Notes: generated by a model not told the origin, from the letters alone. A DNA stretch of 64,000 nt from Lentilactobacillus fungorum (GCF_016860605.1 NZ_BNJR01000004.1:124001-188000); one strand, 5' to 3'. Counted from the first letter of the stretch, positions 18,820 to 29,478 are shown. A program made the numbers and translations.

Positions 18820-20061
18820 ATGATGTCAAAGTATCCCGAATTAATAACGAATTTTTTAAGCTTTGTAAAGGTTAATACCCGCTCGGATCCAAATTCAACC
18901 ACGATTCCGTCTGCAGAACGGGAAACCCATTTTTTGAACATGCTAAAAGAAAAGCTCGAAAAAATGGGGTTAGCCGACGTGCATACCAATGAGCAAAGTG
19001 CCTATGTCTTTGCGACCCTACCGGCTAATACAGAGCAAGCAGTTCCAACGGTCGGTTTGATCTCCCATATTGATACGGCAGATTTTAATGCTGAAAACGT
19101 CACCCCCAAAATTGTTAAGAATTATGACGGTCAATCGGTCATTCCCTTAGATAAAGCTGGGAAGTATACGTTGGACCCAGCTGTTTTTAAAAGCCTCAAG
19201 AAGTACAAAGGCGACACGTTGATTACAACGGATGGGGCGACTTTATTGGGAGCCGACGATAAATCTGGAGTTGCTGAAATTATTGCCGCAATTGCTTATT
19301 TACAGGCTAACCCAACAATCAAACACGGGACAATCAAGATTGGTTTTGGCCCTGATGAAGAAATCGGTACTGGCGCCGATCATTTTGATGTGAACGACTT
19401 TGGCGCCGACGTGGCTTATACCGTTGATGGTGGGCCGTTGGGCGACTTGAACTACGAAACGTTTAACGCGGCCGAGGCTAAAGTGACAATTCAAGGAACT
19501 GACGTTCATCCGGCAGAAGCTAAGGGCGTAATGGTTAATGCCATTCAATTGGGTATTGACTTTCATGAAGCATTGCCTGAATTTGACCGGCCAGAGCGAA
19601 CGGCAGGCCGGCAAGGATTCTTTCATATCTATGATTTTCAAGGCAGCGTCGACCACACCAGCTTAACTTACATTATCCGCGATCATGACCGCGAGCGATT
19701 CGAAGCACGTAAACGGTTATTTAAAGGGATTGCGGATCAGATGAACGCTGAATTGGGCACTGAGCGGATTAAAGTGACCCTAAAAGACCAGTATTATAAC
19801 ATGGGCGAAATCATTCAAAAGGACCCTGCCGTCGTCGAGGTTGCTGAACAGGCGATGAAGAACGTTGGGGTTCAGCCACACATTTTTCCGGTCCGTGGCG
19901 GGACTGACGGCTCTAAAATTTCTTTTATGGGCCTGCCAACGCCTAACCTATTTGCTGGCGGTGAAAACATGCATGGTCGTTTTGAGTATGTCTCCGAACA
20001 AACGATGGAAAAGGCCGTGGATGTGATCATTGAAATCGTCAAATTATTTGCTGAAAAATAA
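18820..20061 (+). CDS. pepT: Peptidase T (tripeptide aminopeptidase)
   Basis: Cytosolic dizinc aminopeptidase of family M20 that removes the N-terminal residue from tripeptides. The 413-residue protein has the metal motifs [30 protein letters not shown] and the C-terminal [22 protein letters not shown] upstream of ATGATG; either Met could start. It stands alone between yqfO and the CtsR-controlled clpB. Part of the proteolytic system of lactic acid bacteria. Confidence 0.96.
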   Translation: MMSKYPELITNFLSFVKVNTRSDPNSTTIPSAERETHFLNMLKEKLEKMGLADVHTNEQSAYVFATLPANTEQAVPTVGLISHIDTADFNAENVTPKIVKNYDGQSVIPLDKAGKYTLDPAVFKSLKKYKGDTLITTDGATLLGADDKSGVAEIIAAIAYLQANPTIKHGTIKIGFGPDEEIGTGADHFDVNDFGADVAYTVDGGPLGDLNYETFNAAEAKVTIQGTDVHPAEAKGVMVNAIQLGIDFHEALPEFDRPERTAGRQGFFHIYDFQGSVDHTSLTYIIRDHDRERFEARKRLFKGIADQMNAELGTERIKVTLKDQYYNMGEIIQKDPAVVEVAEQAMKNVGVQPHIFPVRGGTDGSKISFMGLPTPNLFAGGENMHGRFEYVSEQTMEKAVDVIIEIVKLFAEK

Positions 20062-20063
20062 TT

Positions 20064-20080
20064 GGTCAAAAAAGGTCAAA
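20064..20080 (+). promoter_or_regulatory. CtsR operator upstream of clpB
   Basis: GGTCAAA, AAA, GGTCAAA: two direct heptads with a 3-nt spacer, an exact fit to the CtsR consensus RGTCAAANANRGTCAAA. CtsR represses class III heat-shock genes in Firmicutes. A possible -35 TTGACT lies at 20090-20095. Confidence 0.9.
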
Positions 20081-20123
20081 TTAGTGTGTTTGACTCGAAA
20101 AATTTGATAACATAGCAATAGAT

Positions 20124-20166
20124 GGTTTGAAATGAAAGCGAACATTTTTATTTCAAACCTTTTTAA
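20124..20166 (+). terminator. Terminator-like hairpin in the clpB leader
   Basis: GGTTTGAAAT (20124-20133) pairs perfectly with ATTTCAAACC (20150-20159), followed by TTTTT. It lies downstream of the CtsR operator and upstream of the clpB SD. It may end pepT transcription or attenuate clpB. Confidence 0.7.
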
Positions 20167-20208
20167 TAGGTTAAATAAGACAATCAAAACAGATAAGGTG
20201 ATAATTGA

Positions 20209-22821
20209 ATGAATCCAGATAATTTAACTGAAGCAGTCACTCAAGCAATTTCGCAGGCGCAACAAATTGCCACGACTAGAAAACAACAAAACATTACCGT
20301 TGCGCATTTGTTTAAATTTCTAGTTCAACCAGGCGAACTTGCTCGCGAGATTTATTCTCAACTCGGGTTAAACCTCGAGGATTTAAATACCGAACTAGAC
20401 AATGAAATTGACCAGATTGCGACGGTTGAAGGCAACAACGTTAATTATGGTCAATCACTTTCTTCCAACCTGTATGAATTGCTACAAAATGCTGAACAGG
20501 TTAAAAATGAATTTGGCGATTCGTTTATCGCTGTCGATACATTGACAATTGCCGTTATGCAGCTGCATGGTGATAAGTTTGCCGATTATCTAGTTGCTAA
20601 GGGAATCACTGAGCAAAAGGTTCGCAACGTGGTTGAAAAAATCCGGGGTGGCCAAAAAGTCACAACTAAGAATCAAGAGGATCAGTATCAGTCCCTAGAA
20701 AAATATGGGACGGACCTGGTTCAAGCAGCTCGTGATAATAAATTGGGCCCAATTATTGGCCGCGATGAAGAAATTCTAGATGTTATTCGTATCCTTTCTC
20801 GCAAGACGAAAAATAATCCAGTGTTAATTGGTGCCCCTGGGGTTGGGAAAACGGCCGTAGTTGAAGGATTAGCCTTACGGATTGCCTCTGGCGACGTTCC
20901 TGAAAATTTAAAGGACAAGACGATTTTTCAATTAGACATGGGATCATTAATTGCCGGGGCAAAATACCGGGGTGAATTTGAAGAACGCCTGCAAGCCGTC
21001 TTAAAAGAGGTAAAAAAAGCCGAGGGCCAGATCATCATGTTCATCGATGAAATTCATAACATTGTCGGTGCTGGCAAGGCAGAAGGCAGCATGGATGCTG
21101 GTAATATTTTAAAACCGATGCTGGCACGCGGTGAACTCCACTTAATTGGGGCCACGACGATTGATGAATATCGCAAGTACATGGAAAAAGATAAGGCCCT
21201 AGAACGTCGCTTCCAGCGAGTCATGGTGCATGAGCCTTCCGTAGAAGACACGATTACCATCCTCCGGGGGTTATCTGAAGGCTTAGAGATTCACCACGGC
21301 GTTCGGATCCATGATAGCGCCCTGGTAGCCGCAGCTAAGCTATCCGATCGATATATCACAGATCGTAATTTGCCTGATAAGGCGATTGACTTGGTTGATG
21401 AGGCTTCGGCCGAGATTCGGGTTGAAATGAATTCGAGCCCAACTGAACTGGATCAAACCAGAAGGCAATTAATGCGTCAAGAAGTTGAAGAAGCCGCCCT
21501 CAAACAAGAGTCCGATGATGCTTCAAAGAAACGGCTGCAGCAACTGCAAGGCGAACTGGCTAACACTAAAGAAAAAGTCAATGCACTCAATGCACGTTGG
21601 AAACAGGAAAAAGACGCAATTAAGAAGATTGGTGATAAAAAGAAACAGTTGGATCAGGCTAAAAATGACTTGAAGCAGGCTGAAAACACCTACGATCTCA
21701 ACAAAGCTGCCGTCCTGCAGCACGGGACGATTCCTCAATTAACAAGCGAATTAAAACAGCTGGAGCAAACCGACCAGCATGCCGATTGGTTAGTTTCAGA
21801 GTCTGTCACTGCTAACGAAATTGCGGCCGTTGTTAGTCGAGAGACTGGCATTCCGGTTACTAAGTTGGTTGAAGGCGAACGTCAAAAATTATTGCACTTG
21901 GCTGATAATCTCCACAAGCGTGTGATTGGCCAAGATGCGGCGGTTACCGCGGTTTCTGATGCGGTTATCAGATCGCGGGCTGGGTTACAAGACCCTAGCC
22001 GACCGCTTGGTTCATTCCTATTTCTTGGTCCGACCGGGGTTGGTAAAACAGAATTAGCCAAGGCATTGGCCGAAGACTTGTTTGATTCCGAAAATCATAT
22101 GGTTCGAATTGATATGTCCGAATATATGGAAAAAGAGTCGGTTTCTCGATTAGTCGGCGCGGCTCCTGGGTACGTTGGCTATGAAGAAGGCGGTCAATTG
22201 ACCGAAGCGGTTCGCCGCAATCCTTACACAATTGTGTTATTTGACGAAATTGAAAAAGCTCACCCAGACGTTTTCAATATTTTGCTTCAAGTCTTGGATG
22301 ACGGCCGACTAACCGACAGTCAAGGCCGAACAATTGATTTTAAGAATACAATTTTGATTATGACCTCTAACTTAGGATCGGATATTTTACTCGAAGGAAC
22401 CAATGAGGCGGGCGTTATTTCTAATGAAGCCAAGCAACAGGTTGAGCGACTATTAAAGACATCGTTCAAACCAGAATTCTTAAATCGAATTGATGACGTG
22501 ATTATGTTCACGCCATTATCGCGGGCAGACATTGAAAAAATTGTTCAAAAATTAGTGGATCAATTGTCTGAGCGAACTCACGCTCAAGAAATTAAGTTGT
22601 CAATTTCTGATGAGGCTAAGCGTTGGATTGCCAAGAATGGCTACGAACCACAGTATGGGGCGCGACCATTGCAGCGTTATGTTACTAACGTGGTTGAAAC
22701 GCCGCTGGCCAAGATGATCGTTGGCAATCAAATACAACCTCACAGTATCGTTCATATTAATCTCGACGGTGATCACTTAACCTTTGTTCCTGAAAAATTA
22801 ACTGAAAGCCAAGTGGTCTAA
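20209..22821 (+). CDS. clpB: ATP-dependent chaperone ClpB
   Basis: AAA+ disaggregase that works with DnaK to rescue aggregated proteins. The 870-residue protein has the Clp N-domain, first Walker [11 protein letters not shown] near 207, first Walker [11 protein letters not shown], a middle coiled-coil domain (about 400-530, rich in K, Q, E), second Walker [10 protein letters not shown] near 607 and second Walker [22 protein letters not shown] before ATG. Control by CtsR is indicated by the operator at 20064. The hairpin in the leader is unusual. Confidence 0.97.
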   Translation: MNPDNLTEAVTQAISQAQQIATTRKQQNITVAHLFKFLVQPGELAREIYSQLGLNLEDLNTELDNEIDQIATVEGNNVNYGQSLSSNLYELLQNAEQVKNEFGDSFIAVDTLTIAVMQLHGDKFADYLVAKGITEQKVRNVVEKIRGGQKVTTKNQEDQYQSLEKYGTDLVQAARDNKLGPIIGRDEEILDVIRILSRKTKNNPVLIGAPGVGKTAVVEGLALRIASGDVPENLKDKTIFQLDMGSLIAGAKYRGEFEERLQAVLKEVKKAEGQIIMFIDEIHNIVGAGKAEGSMDAGNILKPMLARGELHLIGATTIDEYRKYMEKDKALERRFQRVMVHEPSVEDTITILRGLSEGLEIHHGVRIHDSALVAAAKLSDRYITDRNLPDKAIDLVDEASAEIRVEMNSSPTELDQTRRQLMRQEVEEAALKQESDDASKKRLQQLQGELANTKEKVNALNARWKQEKDAIKKIGDKKKQLDQAKNDLKQAENTYDLNKAAVLQHGTIPQLTSELKQLEQTDQHADWLVSESVTANEIAAVVSRETGIPVTKLVEGERQKLLHLADNLHKRVIGQDAAVTAVSDAVIRSRAGLQDPSRPLGSFLFLGPTGVGKTELAKALAEDLFDSENHMVRIDMSEYMEKESVSRLVGAAPGYVGYEEGGQLTEAVRRNPYTIVLFDEIEKAHPDVFNILLQVLDDGRLTDSQGRTIDFKNTILIMTSNLGSDILLEGTNEAGVISNEAKQQVERLLKTSFKPEFLNRIDDVIMFTPLSRADIEKIVQKLVDQLSERTHAQEIKLSISDEAKRWIAKNGYEPQYGARPLQRYVTNVVETPLAKMIVGNQIQPHSIVHINLDGDHLTFVPEKLTESQVV

Positions 22822-22824
22822 TTG

Positions 22825-23730
22825 ATGATTGAAACTGTTCAACAACCGGTCATGAGCCAATTACCGACTCAAAATCATACCAAACTGTCGGTTGTATTAT
22901 TAACCGCTAAACAACCACGGGGGATTGTTCAAATTATTCACGGCGCCCTTGAGCATAAGGAGCGTTATTTTGATTTTGCCCGCTTTTTAGCGGCTCATGG
23001 GTACCATGTCATCATTTCCGATAATCGTGGTCATGGCGCCTCAATCTCTAAAGATGATCCATTTGGGGTGATGAAGGATCTCTCGCAATTAATTAATGAC
23101 CAGGTACAAATTACGCACTTAGCTCAAAGAAAATGGCCAAATCAGCCGGTTCACTTATTTGGTCATTCTTTTGGTTCAATTTTGGCCCGGCTTTATTTAC
23201 AGCGGCACGATCAAAATTTGACGAGCCTATGCTTAACCGGAACGGCTAATTATATCCCAATCGTGTCAGTAGGCTTGCGATTAGCCAAGTGGTTCTTAAG
23301 ACACCATTCGCCATTGGCGCGTAGTCGCATCCTTTCTAACCTGTCTGGATTGAATCCCAACCACCATCAATGGTTGAGCAATAATCAAGAAAATATTGCC
23401 AAGGTAATCGCTGATCCCCTGATGATTCATGAATATCCCGTGATCAGCTTACAAACGCTTTGGACAGGTGATGATGAATTGAAACGATTTGATCACTATC
23501 ACTGTCAACATCCCGATTTACCTATATTGAGTATCGTGGGTGACCATGATAAATTTAGTGGTGGCAGGCGGGGGTTGGCTGATACAATGGCCACGTTAAA
23601 AAGAATTGGCTACCACGATGTAACAAGTATTGTGATGCCTAAGATGAAGCATGAGGTCTTAAATGAAGTTCACCACCAAGAAGTTTATCACTTGATTTTA
23701 AGCTTTTTGGCGGCCGCCCATCGTGCTTAG
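22825..23730 (+). CDS. Alpha/beta hydrolase, monoacylglycerol lipase/lysophospholipase-like
   Basis: Serine hydrolase of 301 residues. IIHGALEHKERY resembles the oxyanion region of the lysophospholipase (PldB/Hydrolase_4) family, GHSFGS carries the nucleophilic Ser, and GDHDKFSGG and KMKHEVLNE supply plausible Asp and His. No signal peptide, so it should be cytosolic. It starts 4 bp after the clpB stop (ATG 22825 or TTG 22822) with a weak SD, so may be co-transcribed with clpB. Exact substrate is unknown. Confidence 0.85.
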   Translation: MIETVQQPVMSQLPTQNHTKLSVVLLTAKQPRGIVQIIHGALEHKERYFDFARFLAAHGYHVIISDNRGHGASISKDDPFGVMKDLSQLINDQVQITHLAQRKWPNQPVHLFGHSFGSILARLYLQRHDQNLTSLCLTGTANYIPIVSVGLRLAKWFLRHHSPLARSRILSNLSGLNPNHHQWLSNNQENIAKVIADPLMIHEYPVISLQTLWTGDDELKRFDHYHCQHPDLPILSIVGDHDKFSGGRRGLADTMATLKRIGYHDVTSIVMPKMKHEVLNEVHHQEVYHLILSFLAAAHRA

Positions 23731-23773
23731 AAAAAAAGAGTTGAAGACGAAAAACATCTTCAGCTCTTTTTTA
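23731..23773. terminator. Bidirectional terminator
   Basis: AGAGTTGAAGA pairs with TCTTCAGCTCT around a 9-nt loop, with A-rich left and T-rich right flanks, so it can terminate both the clpB-hydrolase transcript and the convergent small membrane gene. Confidence 0.85.
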
Positions 23774-23788
23774 TCAAATTGGTTAATT

Positions 23789-23971
23789 TTACGAATCTTT
23801 ACTAATCAAGTAAATTCCGTTAACGGCAACAAAGGCCACTACTGCAGCAGCAATTCCAACTTGCCACATGTTATAAGGCATTACTTCAAGCTTGGAACCT
23901 ATGTATCCGACAATTTCGCCAAAAATAAAGGCCCAAAAGATTGCCACTAGATTTGAACTAATGAGTTTCAT
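23789..23971 (-). CDS. Small membrane protein, DUF2929/YjzD-like
   Basis: A 60-residue protein with two hydrophobic segments (about residues 4-22 and 35-56). The FWAFIFGEIVGYIGS pattern resembles DUF2929 (YjzD) proteins, whose function is unknown. The ATG at 23971 is preceded by GAGAGGTGG at 8-nt spacing; an in-frame GTG at 23983 overlaps the SD and is rejected. It is divergent from dnaE. Confidence 0.75.
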   Translation of the reverse strand: MKLISSNLVAIFWAFIFGEIVGYIGSKLEVMPYNMWQVGIAAAVVAFVAVNGIYLISKDS

Positions 23972-24080
23972 GACAACAGCCACCTCTCTACATTTACAAT
24001 CAAAAGTATTCTAGCACAAATTACCTTAAAAATCACGGGAACATTTTACAACCATTAGCAACTTTCAGACTGAATTTTGG

Positions 24081-24086
24081 TATAAT
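24081..24086 (+). promoter_or_regulatory. -10 element of the dnaE promoter
   Basis: TATAAT preceded by TTTTGG, about 25 bp upstream of the dnaE GTG. No convincing -35 box is seen. Confidence 0.55.
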
Positions 24087-24111
24087 TTCACATAGAAAGC
24101 GGGGTAATAAA

Positions 24112-27100
24112 GTGAGTTACGTGCCATTACAAATCATCAGTTCCTACAGTTTATTACAAAGCCCCATCCGAATTTCCGACTTAATTGCCAAAGCCAAGCA
24201 GCGTGGGTATCAAGCATTAGCCCTTACCGACGTTAACGTCATGTATGGGGCCGTGGCTTTTTACGATGCCTGTTTGCAGGCCAATTTGAAGCCAATTATT
24301 GGACTGACGTTAAAAGTGCCAGGAATTGTTCTGGCAGACAGGCAATACCCGCTCGTACTAATTGCTAAGGATCAGGTTGGTTACGCAAATTTAATGCAGA
24401 TTTCAACGCTCAAAATGACTAAGGATGACCTTGAATTGGCTGATCTCAAGGGATTTTTAAATCACTTATTTATCATTTTGCCGCCACTAGCCGAGGTTAA
24501 TGATTTACTTTTACAAGGCCGTCAAACAGACATTGCCCAGCTGATGACGGCAATTAGACAATTAAAAGTTGATGAGGATGCATTAAACCTTGGCGTCGAT
24601 TACCATTCAACTGATAACGTCATCGATATGCTAAGTAAGCTGGCAGCGGATAATCAAGTGGACCTTGTTGCCGATAGCCCAGTTGATTATTTGGACGCGA
24701 CCGATTATTTTCCAATGCAGGTGTTAAAAGCGATTGCGGCTGGGACAAAGATCGAAAACGTTGCCCAGCTTGCCAAACAAGTGGGCCCATATTGGTTGCG
24801 GCCAGCAGCTGAAATGGCTGGTGAGTATCGGAATAGTCATTTACAAGCTGCTTTGGATCAAACCAATGTCATTGCTGAGAAATGCCATGTTGAAATTAAA
24901 AAACAGCAACCAAAATTGCCGGCGTTTGCAACACCTGATGGCAGCGACTCTGGAACGTTTTTACGCCACTTGTGTGAACAGGGATTAAAGTCTCGGCTCA
25001 AACAAAACGGAATTGATGACGCGAAGGCTTATGAAGCACGCTTGGATCGAGAATTGTCGGTTATTCATTCAATGGGCTTTGATAATTATTTCCTGATTGT
25101 CTGGGATGTGATTAATTTTGCCCATCAAACCAATATCGTCACCGGCCCCGGTCGTGGATCAGCGGCCGGTTCATTGGTCGCTTATGTGCTATTCATCACC
25201 GATGTTGACCCCATTAAATATGATTTACTGTTTGAACGTTTCTTAAATCCAGAACGAGTTCAAATGCCCGACATTGATTTGGATATTCCCGATAACAAAC
25301 GTGATGAAGTGATTCAATATGTGCATCAAAAATACGGTCATGAGCGGGTAGCCCAAATTATTACGTTTGGGACGTTGGCAGCCAAACAGTCTATTCGAGA
25401 TGTTGGCCGGGTATTTGGTTTAACAACCGCCCAACAAGATCAGTGGAGCAAGGCAATTCCCAACGCCTTTCACGTCTCGCTTAGTGATGCCTACGCCAAT
25501 TCACAAAAGTTAAAGAATCTGGTTGCAGATAGTCCACTTAACCAAGCTTTATTCGAGACTGCCGCCGCCTTGGAAGGTTTGCCAAGACATTATTCAACCC
25601 ATGCGGCCGGCTTAGTCTTAAGTGATAATTCATTGGTGAAGTTAGTCCCGTTACAGGATGGTAACGATGGGCTGTTAATGACGCAGTATTCTAAAGATTA
25701 CGTTGAATCAGTTGGCCTTTTGAAAATGGATTTTTTGGGGTTGCGTAATTTGTCAATCCTCGCTGATGCCCTTGAAGAGATTCGGCGCGCTACTGGCCAA
25801 GTCATTGATATTTCAACCATTCCGCTGAATGACCCAAAGACCATTCACTTATTTGCGAAGGGTGAAACGACTGGGGTCTTTCAATTTGAATCAACGGGCA
25901 TTCGAAACGTGCTTCGCCGACTCAAGCCGGAACGGTTTGAAGACGTGGCGCTGGTCAACGCGTTATACCGGCCTGGACCGATGCAAAACATTGACGAAGT
26001 GGTTGCTAGAAAAAACGCTCACGAAAAGTTAACTTATCCAGATGACTCACTGGAGGAGATCTTAAAGCCCACCTATGGCGTCATTGTCTACCAAGAACAA
26101 GTAATGTTGGTTGCATCGAAATTGGCTGGTTTTTCACTTGGTCAAGCCGACATTTTACGCCGGGCGATGAGCAAGAAAAAGCTTGCCGTTATGGAACAAA
26201 TGAAGTCCTTGTTTTTGGCAGGGGCTAAGAAACGCGGTCATTCTGAAGCTGTTGCGAATAAAGTATTCGACTATATTGAGAAGTTTGCTAATTATGGATT
26301 CAATAAATCGCATGCCGTGGCATACAGCAAAATGGCCTATGAGCTGGCCTATTTAAAGGTTTACTATCCTGGCGAGTTTCACGTTGCCCTTTTAAATTCG
26401 GTTCAAAGCAATCCCGTAAAGATAAAAGAGTACCTATTAGATGCTAAAGCAATGAACGTGGCCGTTATTGGCCCGGCCATCAATCAAAGTTTAGCTGGCT
26501 TTTCGTATCAGGATAACCAGATCATCTTTGGCCTCGATGCGATTAAGGGCCTTCGCCATGATATGGTCGCTGATTTGCTTGCTGATCGGAAACAAAATGG
26601 CCCGTACCGGACATTTTCAGAATTCTTAACACGGTTGGCAAGCAAATACCGAAAAACGCCGCTAATTGAAGCGCTGATTTACGCTGGCGCGTTGGATACA
26701 TTTTCTTTTAATCGCGCAGAATTAATCGCAGCGACGCCCGAATTTATTAGTTCCGTCGAATTAAGTGGTCATTCAATGAGCTTGTTTAAAGCCTTGGAGC
26801 CAAAGATGCCTCATAAAGAAGAGCTGCCGTTGATGACGCGTTTAGATAAAGAAAATGAGTACTTGGGGGCTTATTTATCTGGACATCCCACCGAGCGTTT
26901 CTCCCGGCTTGCCAAACAATTGGATGCAAAAGCGACAAATGAGCTGACGGTGGGGATGAACCATGTTTTCGTTATTTTATACGTGACTAAGGTGAAAGTG
27001 ATTCGAACTAAAACTGGCAAACAAATGGCCTTTGTTGATGGGAGTGATCAAGTTGGGGAAACGTCAGTCACCGTTTTTCCGAATATTTTTTCCCGCAACC

Positions 27101-27459
27101 AATCGTGGCTTCATAAGGACATGGTTATTTTAGTCCAAGGAAACGTTGAAAAAACGACCGATATCCAAATTGTTGCCAATCAAATTGAGCCAGCCGATAA
27201 TGCGATGAGAAAACTTGGTGCAGCCCAAAGCCAAAGCAAATGGTTCCTTCGAATTGATGCCAGTCATAATAAAAATGCAATTTTTCAAAGTCTGGCTCAA
27301 CTCGCAAAAGAAGTCCATGGTAACGTGCCCGTCGTTGTGTATGAGGCAGAAACGAAGCGGACTTGGAGATTAGACCAAAAGTTTAACTTAAAGTCAGGCA
27401 GGCAAATCGAGGAGCGGCTTATCACGATTTTTGGTCCTCAAAACGTGGTTTACCAGTAA
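24112..27459 (+). CDS. dnaE: DNA polymerase III alpha subunit DnaE
   Basis: Replicative C-family polymerase of 1115 residues, DnaE3-like length for Firmicutes, which also use PolC. Domains: PHP (1-200), polymerase core with GPGRGSAAGSLVAYVL and the catalytic Asp motif MPDIDLDIPD near 385, thumb and fingers, helix-hairpin-helix, and a C-terminal OB fold. In the PHP domain the usual H-x-H metal ligands are replaced: QIISSYSLLQS stands where Bacillus DnaE has QVHSGYSLL, so the domain is probably inactive. GTG start with GCGGGG upstream. It is followed by pyk, not pfkA. Confidence 0.96.
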   Translation: MSYVPLQIISSYSLLQSPIRISDLIAKAKQRGYQALALTDVNVMYGAVAFYDACLQANLKPIIGLTLKVPGIVLADRQYPLVLIAKDQVGYANLMQISTLKMTKDDLELADLKGFLNHLFIILPPLAEVNDLLLQGRQTDIAQLMTAIRQLKVDEDALNLGVDYHSTDNVIDMLSKLAADNQVDLVADSPVDYLDATDYFPMQVLKAIAAGTKIENVAQLAKQVGPYWLRPAAEMAGEYRNSHLQAALDQTNVIAEKCHVEIKKQQPKLPAFATPDGSDSGTFLRHLCEQGLKSRLKQNGIDDAKAYEARLDRELSVIHSMGFDNYFLIVWDVINFAHQTNIVTGPGRGSAAGSLVAYVLFITDVDPIKYDLLFERFLNPERVQMPDIDLDIPDNKRDEVIQYVHQKYGHERVAQIITFGTLAAKQSIRDVGRVFGLTTAQQDQWSKAIPNAFHVSLSDAYANSQKLKNLVADSPLNQALFETAAALEGLPRHYSTHAAGLVLSDNSLVKLVPLQDGNDGLLMTQYSKDYVESVGLLKMDFLGLRNLSILADALEEIRRATGQVIDISTIPLNDPKTIHLFAKGETTGVFQFESTGIRNVLRRLKPERFEDVALVNALYRPGPMQNIDEVVARKNAHEKLTYPDDSLEEILKPTYGVIVYQEQVMLVASKLAGFSLGQADILRRAMSKKKLAVMEQMKSLFLAGAKKRGHSEAVANKVFDYIEKFANYGFNKSHAVAYSKMAYELAYLKVYYPGEFHVALLNSVQSNPVKIKEYLLDAKAMNVAVIGPAINQSLAGFSYQDNQIIFGLDAIKGLRHDMVADLLADRKQNGPYRTFSEFLTRLASKYRKTPLIEALIYAGALDTFSFNRAELIAATPEFISSVELSGHSMSLFKALEPKMPHKEELPLMTRLDKENEYLGAYLSGHPTERFSRLAKQLDAKATNELTVGMNHVFVILYVTKVKVIRTKTGKQMAFVDGSDQVGETSVTVFPNIFSRNQSWLHKDMVILVQGNVEKTTDIQIVANQIEPADNAMRKLGAAQSQSKWFLRIDASHNKNAIFQSLAQLAKEVHGNVPVVVYEAETKRTWRLDQKFNLKSGRQIEERLITIFGPQNVVYQ

Positions 27460-27629
27460 CTTTAAAAAAGTTAAGCAAACAATTCAGTAAAGGCTTACAT
27501 TTCGGTCAGGTTAACTTTTATCTTTGTAAAATACTTTCATAACGGCATTCAAACGGTAAAATGTGGGCGACAAGCCGGCTGAAAAGTGATAAAATACGAT
27601 TGAAATCTAAAAGGATACCAATTGTTTGG

Positions 27630-27652
27630 TTGTGACGTTAATCACGTTACAA
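27630..27652. promoter_or_regulatory. Imperfect palindrome in the pyk leader
   Basis: A 23-bp imperfect palindrome with outer arms TTGTGACGT and ACGTTACAA, 43 bp before the pyk ATG and downstream of a possible -10 TAAAAT at 27590-27595. Could be an operator. It does not match the catabolite-response (cre) consensus well. Confidence 0.4.
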
Positions 27653-27694
27653 AAAAGTGTTTGGTGCCCAAAAACCGAAGGAGAGATTTTACTT

Positions 27695-29452
27695 ATGAAG
27701 AAAACTAAGATCGTAAGTACATTAGGACCGGCTAGTACCGATGTCGATACAATTACTAAGCTTATAGAAGCTGGTGCTAATGTTTTCCGATTTAACTTTT
27801 CACATGGTGACCACCCTGAACATCTAGATCGTATGAACAAGGTTCACGAAGCTGAAAAGAAAACTGGTAAGACCGTTGGAATCATGCTTGATACGAAGGG
27901 TGCCGAAATTCGAACGACTGTTCAAAAGGATGGTAAGATCGAATATCACACTGGTGACAAATTCCGAATTTCAATGGATGACAGCCTTGAAGGAACCAAA
28001 GATAAGATTGCTGTTACTTACCCAGGACTTTACGATGATGTTCACGTTGGCGGCCACGTTCTTTTTGACGATGGTTTATTGGACACTGTAATTGATGAAA
28101 AAGATGATGCAAACAAGGAATTGCTTGTAACTGTTCAAAACGATGGTGTTTTGGGTTCCCGTAAAGGGGTTAACGCACCAGGCGTTTCAATCAATTTGCC
28201 AGGAATCACTGAAAAGGATTCAGACGATATTCGGTTTGGTCTGGATCACGAAATTGATTTCATTTCCGCTTCGTTTGTTCGAAAGCCTCAAGATGTTTTG
28301 GACATTCGTGAATTATTGGAAGAAAAGCACATGGAACATGTTCAAATCTTCCCAAAGATTGAATCTCAAGAAGGCATCAACAACTTCGAAGATATTATCA
28401 AAGTTTCTGATGGCTTGATGGTTGCCCGTGGTGACATGGGGGTTGAAATTCCGGCTGAAAACGTGCCGTTGGTACAAAAAACATTGATCAAGCGTTGTAA
28501 CCAATTAGGCAAGCCAGTTATTACGGCTACTCAAATGCTTGACTCCATGCAAGAAAACCCACGACCAACTCGTGCCGAAGCTTCTGATGTGGCTAATGCC
28601 GTTTTTGATGGGACAGATGCAACCATGCTTTCTGGTGAAAGTGCTAATGGTGACTATCCAGTTCAATCTGTCCAAACGATGGCTCGAATTGACGTTAAGG
28701 CTGAAAACGCCTTTAGTGAATTTGGAACCCCTCGTCCTAAGTTTGATTCCAGTGACGTGACTGAATCAATTGGTGAGTCTGTTGCGCGAGTTGCCAAAGA
28801 ATTAGGTGTTCACACGATCGTAGCTGCAACCCGTTCTGGTTATACGGCTCGAATGATCTCAAAATATCATCCAGACGCTGATATTTTGGCGATTACTTTT
28901 GATGAACGGACTCGTCGCGGCTTAATGATTAATTGGGGTGTTCACCCAATCTTAGTTGACGAAGTGAAGAGTACCGATGAAATCTTTGAATTAGCTTCCA
29001 AGAAAGCCTTAGAAACCGGCTTGGCTAAGGAAGGTGATTTGATTATTGTAACTGCTGGTGTCCCAGTTGGTGAAAGTGGTACAACGAACTTAATGCGAGT
29101 TCAATTGATTGGCTCAAAGTTAGTTCAAGGCCAAGGGGTTGGCGATAAGACGGTGATTGGTAAAGCCGTAATTGCCAAGAATGCTGCTGATGCCAAGAGC
29201 AAAGTAACTGAAGGCAGTATCTTGGTTACCAAGTCAACTGACAAGGAATACTTGCCAGCCATTGAAAAGGCCAGTGCCGTTGTTGTTGAAAATGGCGGTT
29301 TGACTTCACACGCTGCGGTTGTCGGTATTTCAATGGGCATCCCAGTTGTTGTGGGCGCTGCTGATGCAACCAGCAAGATCTCTGATGGTGAATTAATTAC
29401 GGTTGATTCTCATCGCGGCGTCATTTACCATGGTGCTTCAAGTTCTATCTAA
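27695..29452 (+). CDS. pyk: Pyruvate kinase
   Basis: Converts PEP and ADP to pyruvate and ATP, the last step of lower glycolysis. The 585-residue protein has KTKIVSTLGPAS at the start, NFSHGDHPEH, the catalytic KIESQEG and the active-site region DGLMVARGDMGVEI. It carries the extra C-terminal PEP-utiliser-like domain (about 475-585, ENGGLTSHAAVVG) found in Bacillus and Lactobacillus enzymes. Start ATG 27695 with GAAGGAGAG at good spacing; an upstream in-frame TTG at 27626 lacks an SD. The usual neighbour pfkA is absent. Confidence 0.97.
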   Translation: MKKTKIVSTLGPASTDVDTITKLIEAGANVFRFNFSHGDHPEHLDRMNKVHEAEKKTGKTVGIMLDTKGAEIRTTVQKDGKIEYHTGDKFRISMDDSLEGTKDKIAVTYPGLYDDVHVGGHVLFDDGLLDTVIDEKDDANKELLVTVQNDGVLGSRKGVNAPGVSINLPGITEKDSDDIRFGLDHEIDFISASFVRKPQDVLDIRELLEEKHMEHVQIFPKIESQEGINNFEDIIKVSDGLMVARGDMGVEIPAENVPLVQKTLIKRCNQLGKPVITATQMLDSMQENPRPTRAEASDVANAVFDGTDATMLSGESANGDYPVQSVQTMARIDVKAENAFSEFGTPRPKFDSSDVTESIGESVARVAKELGVHTIVAATRSGYTARMISKYHPDADILAITFDERTRRGLMINWGVHPILVDEVKSTDEIFELASKKALETGLAKEGDLIIVTAGVPVGESGTTNLMRVQLIGSKLVQGQGVGDKTVIGKAVIAKNAADAKSKVTEGSILVTKSTDKEYLPAIEKASAVVVENGGLTSHAAVVGISMGIPVVVGAADATSKISDGELITVDSHRGVIYHGASSSI

Positions 29453-29478
29453 CACTTAACGATAAAGTTATCATTATA

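Noticed and set aside
23723-23950. Plus-strand frame after the hydrolase gene
   Set aside because: It overlaps the terminator and the minus-strand DUF2929-like gene, which has a proper SD and membrane pattern.
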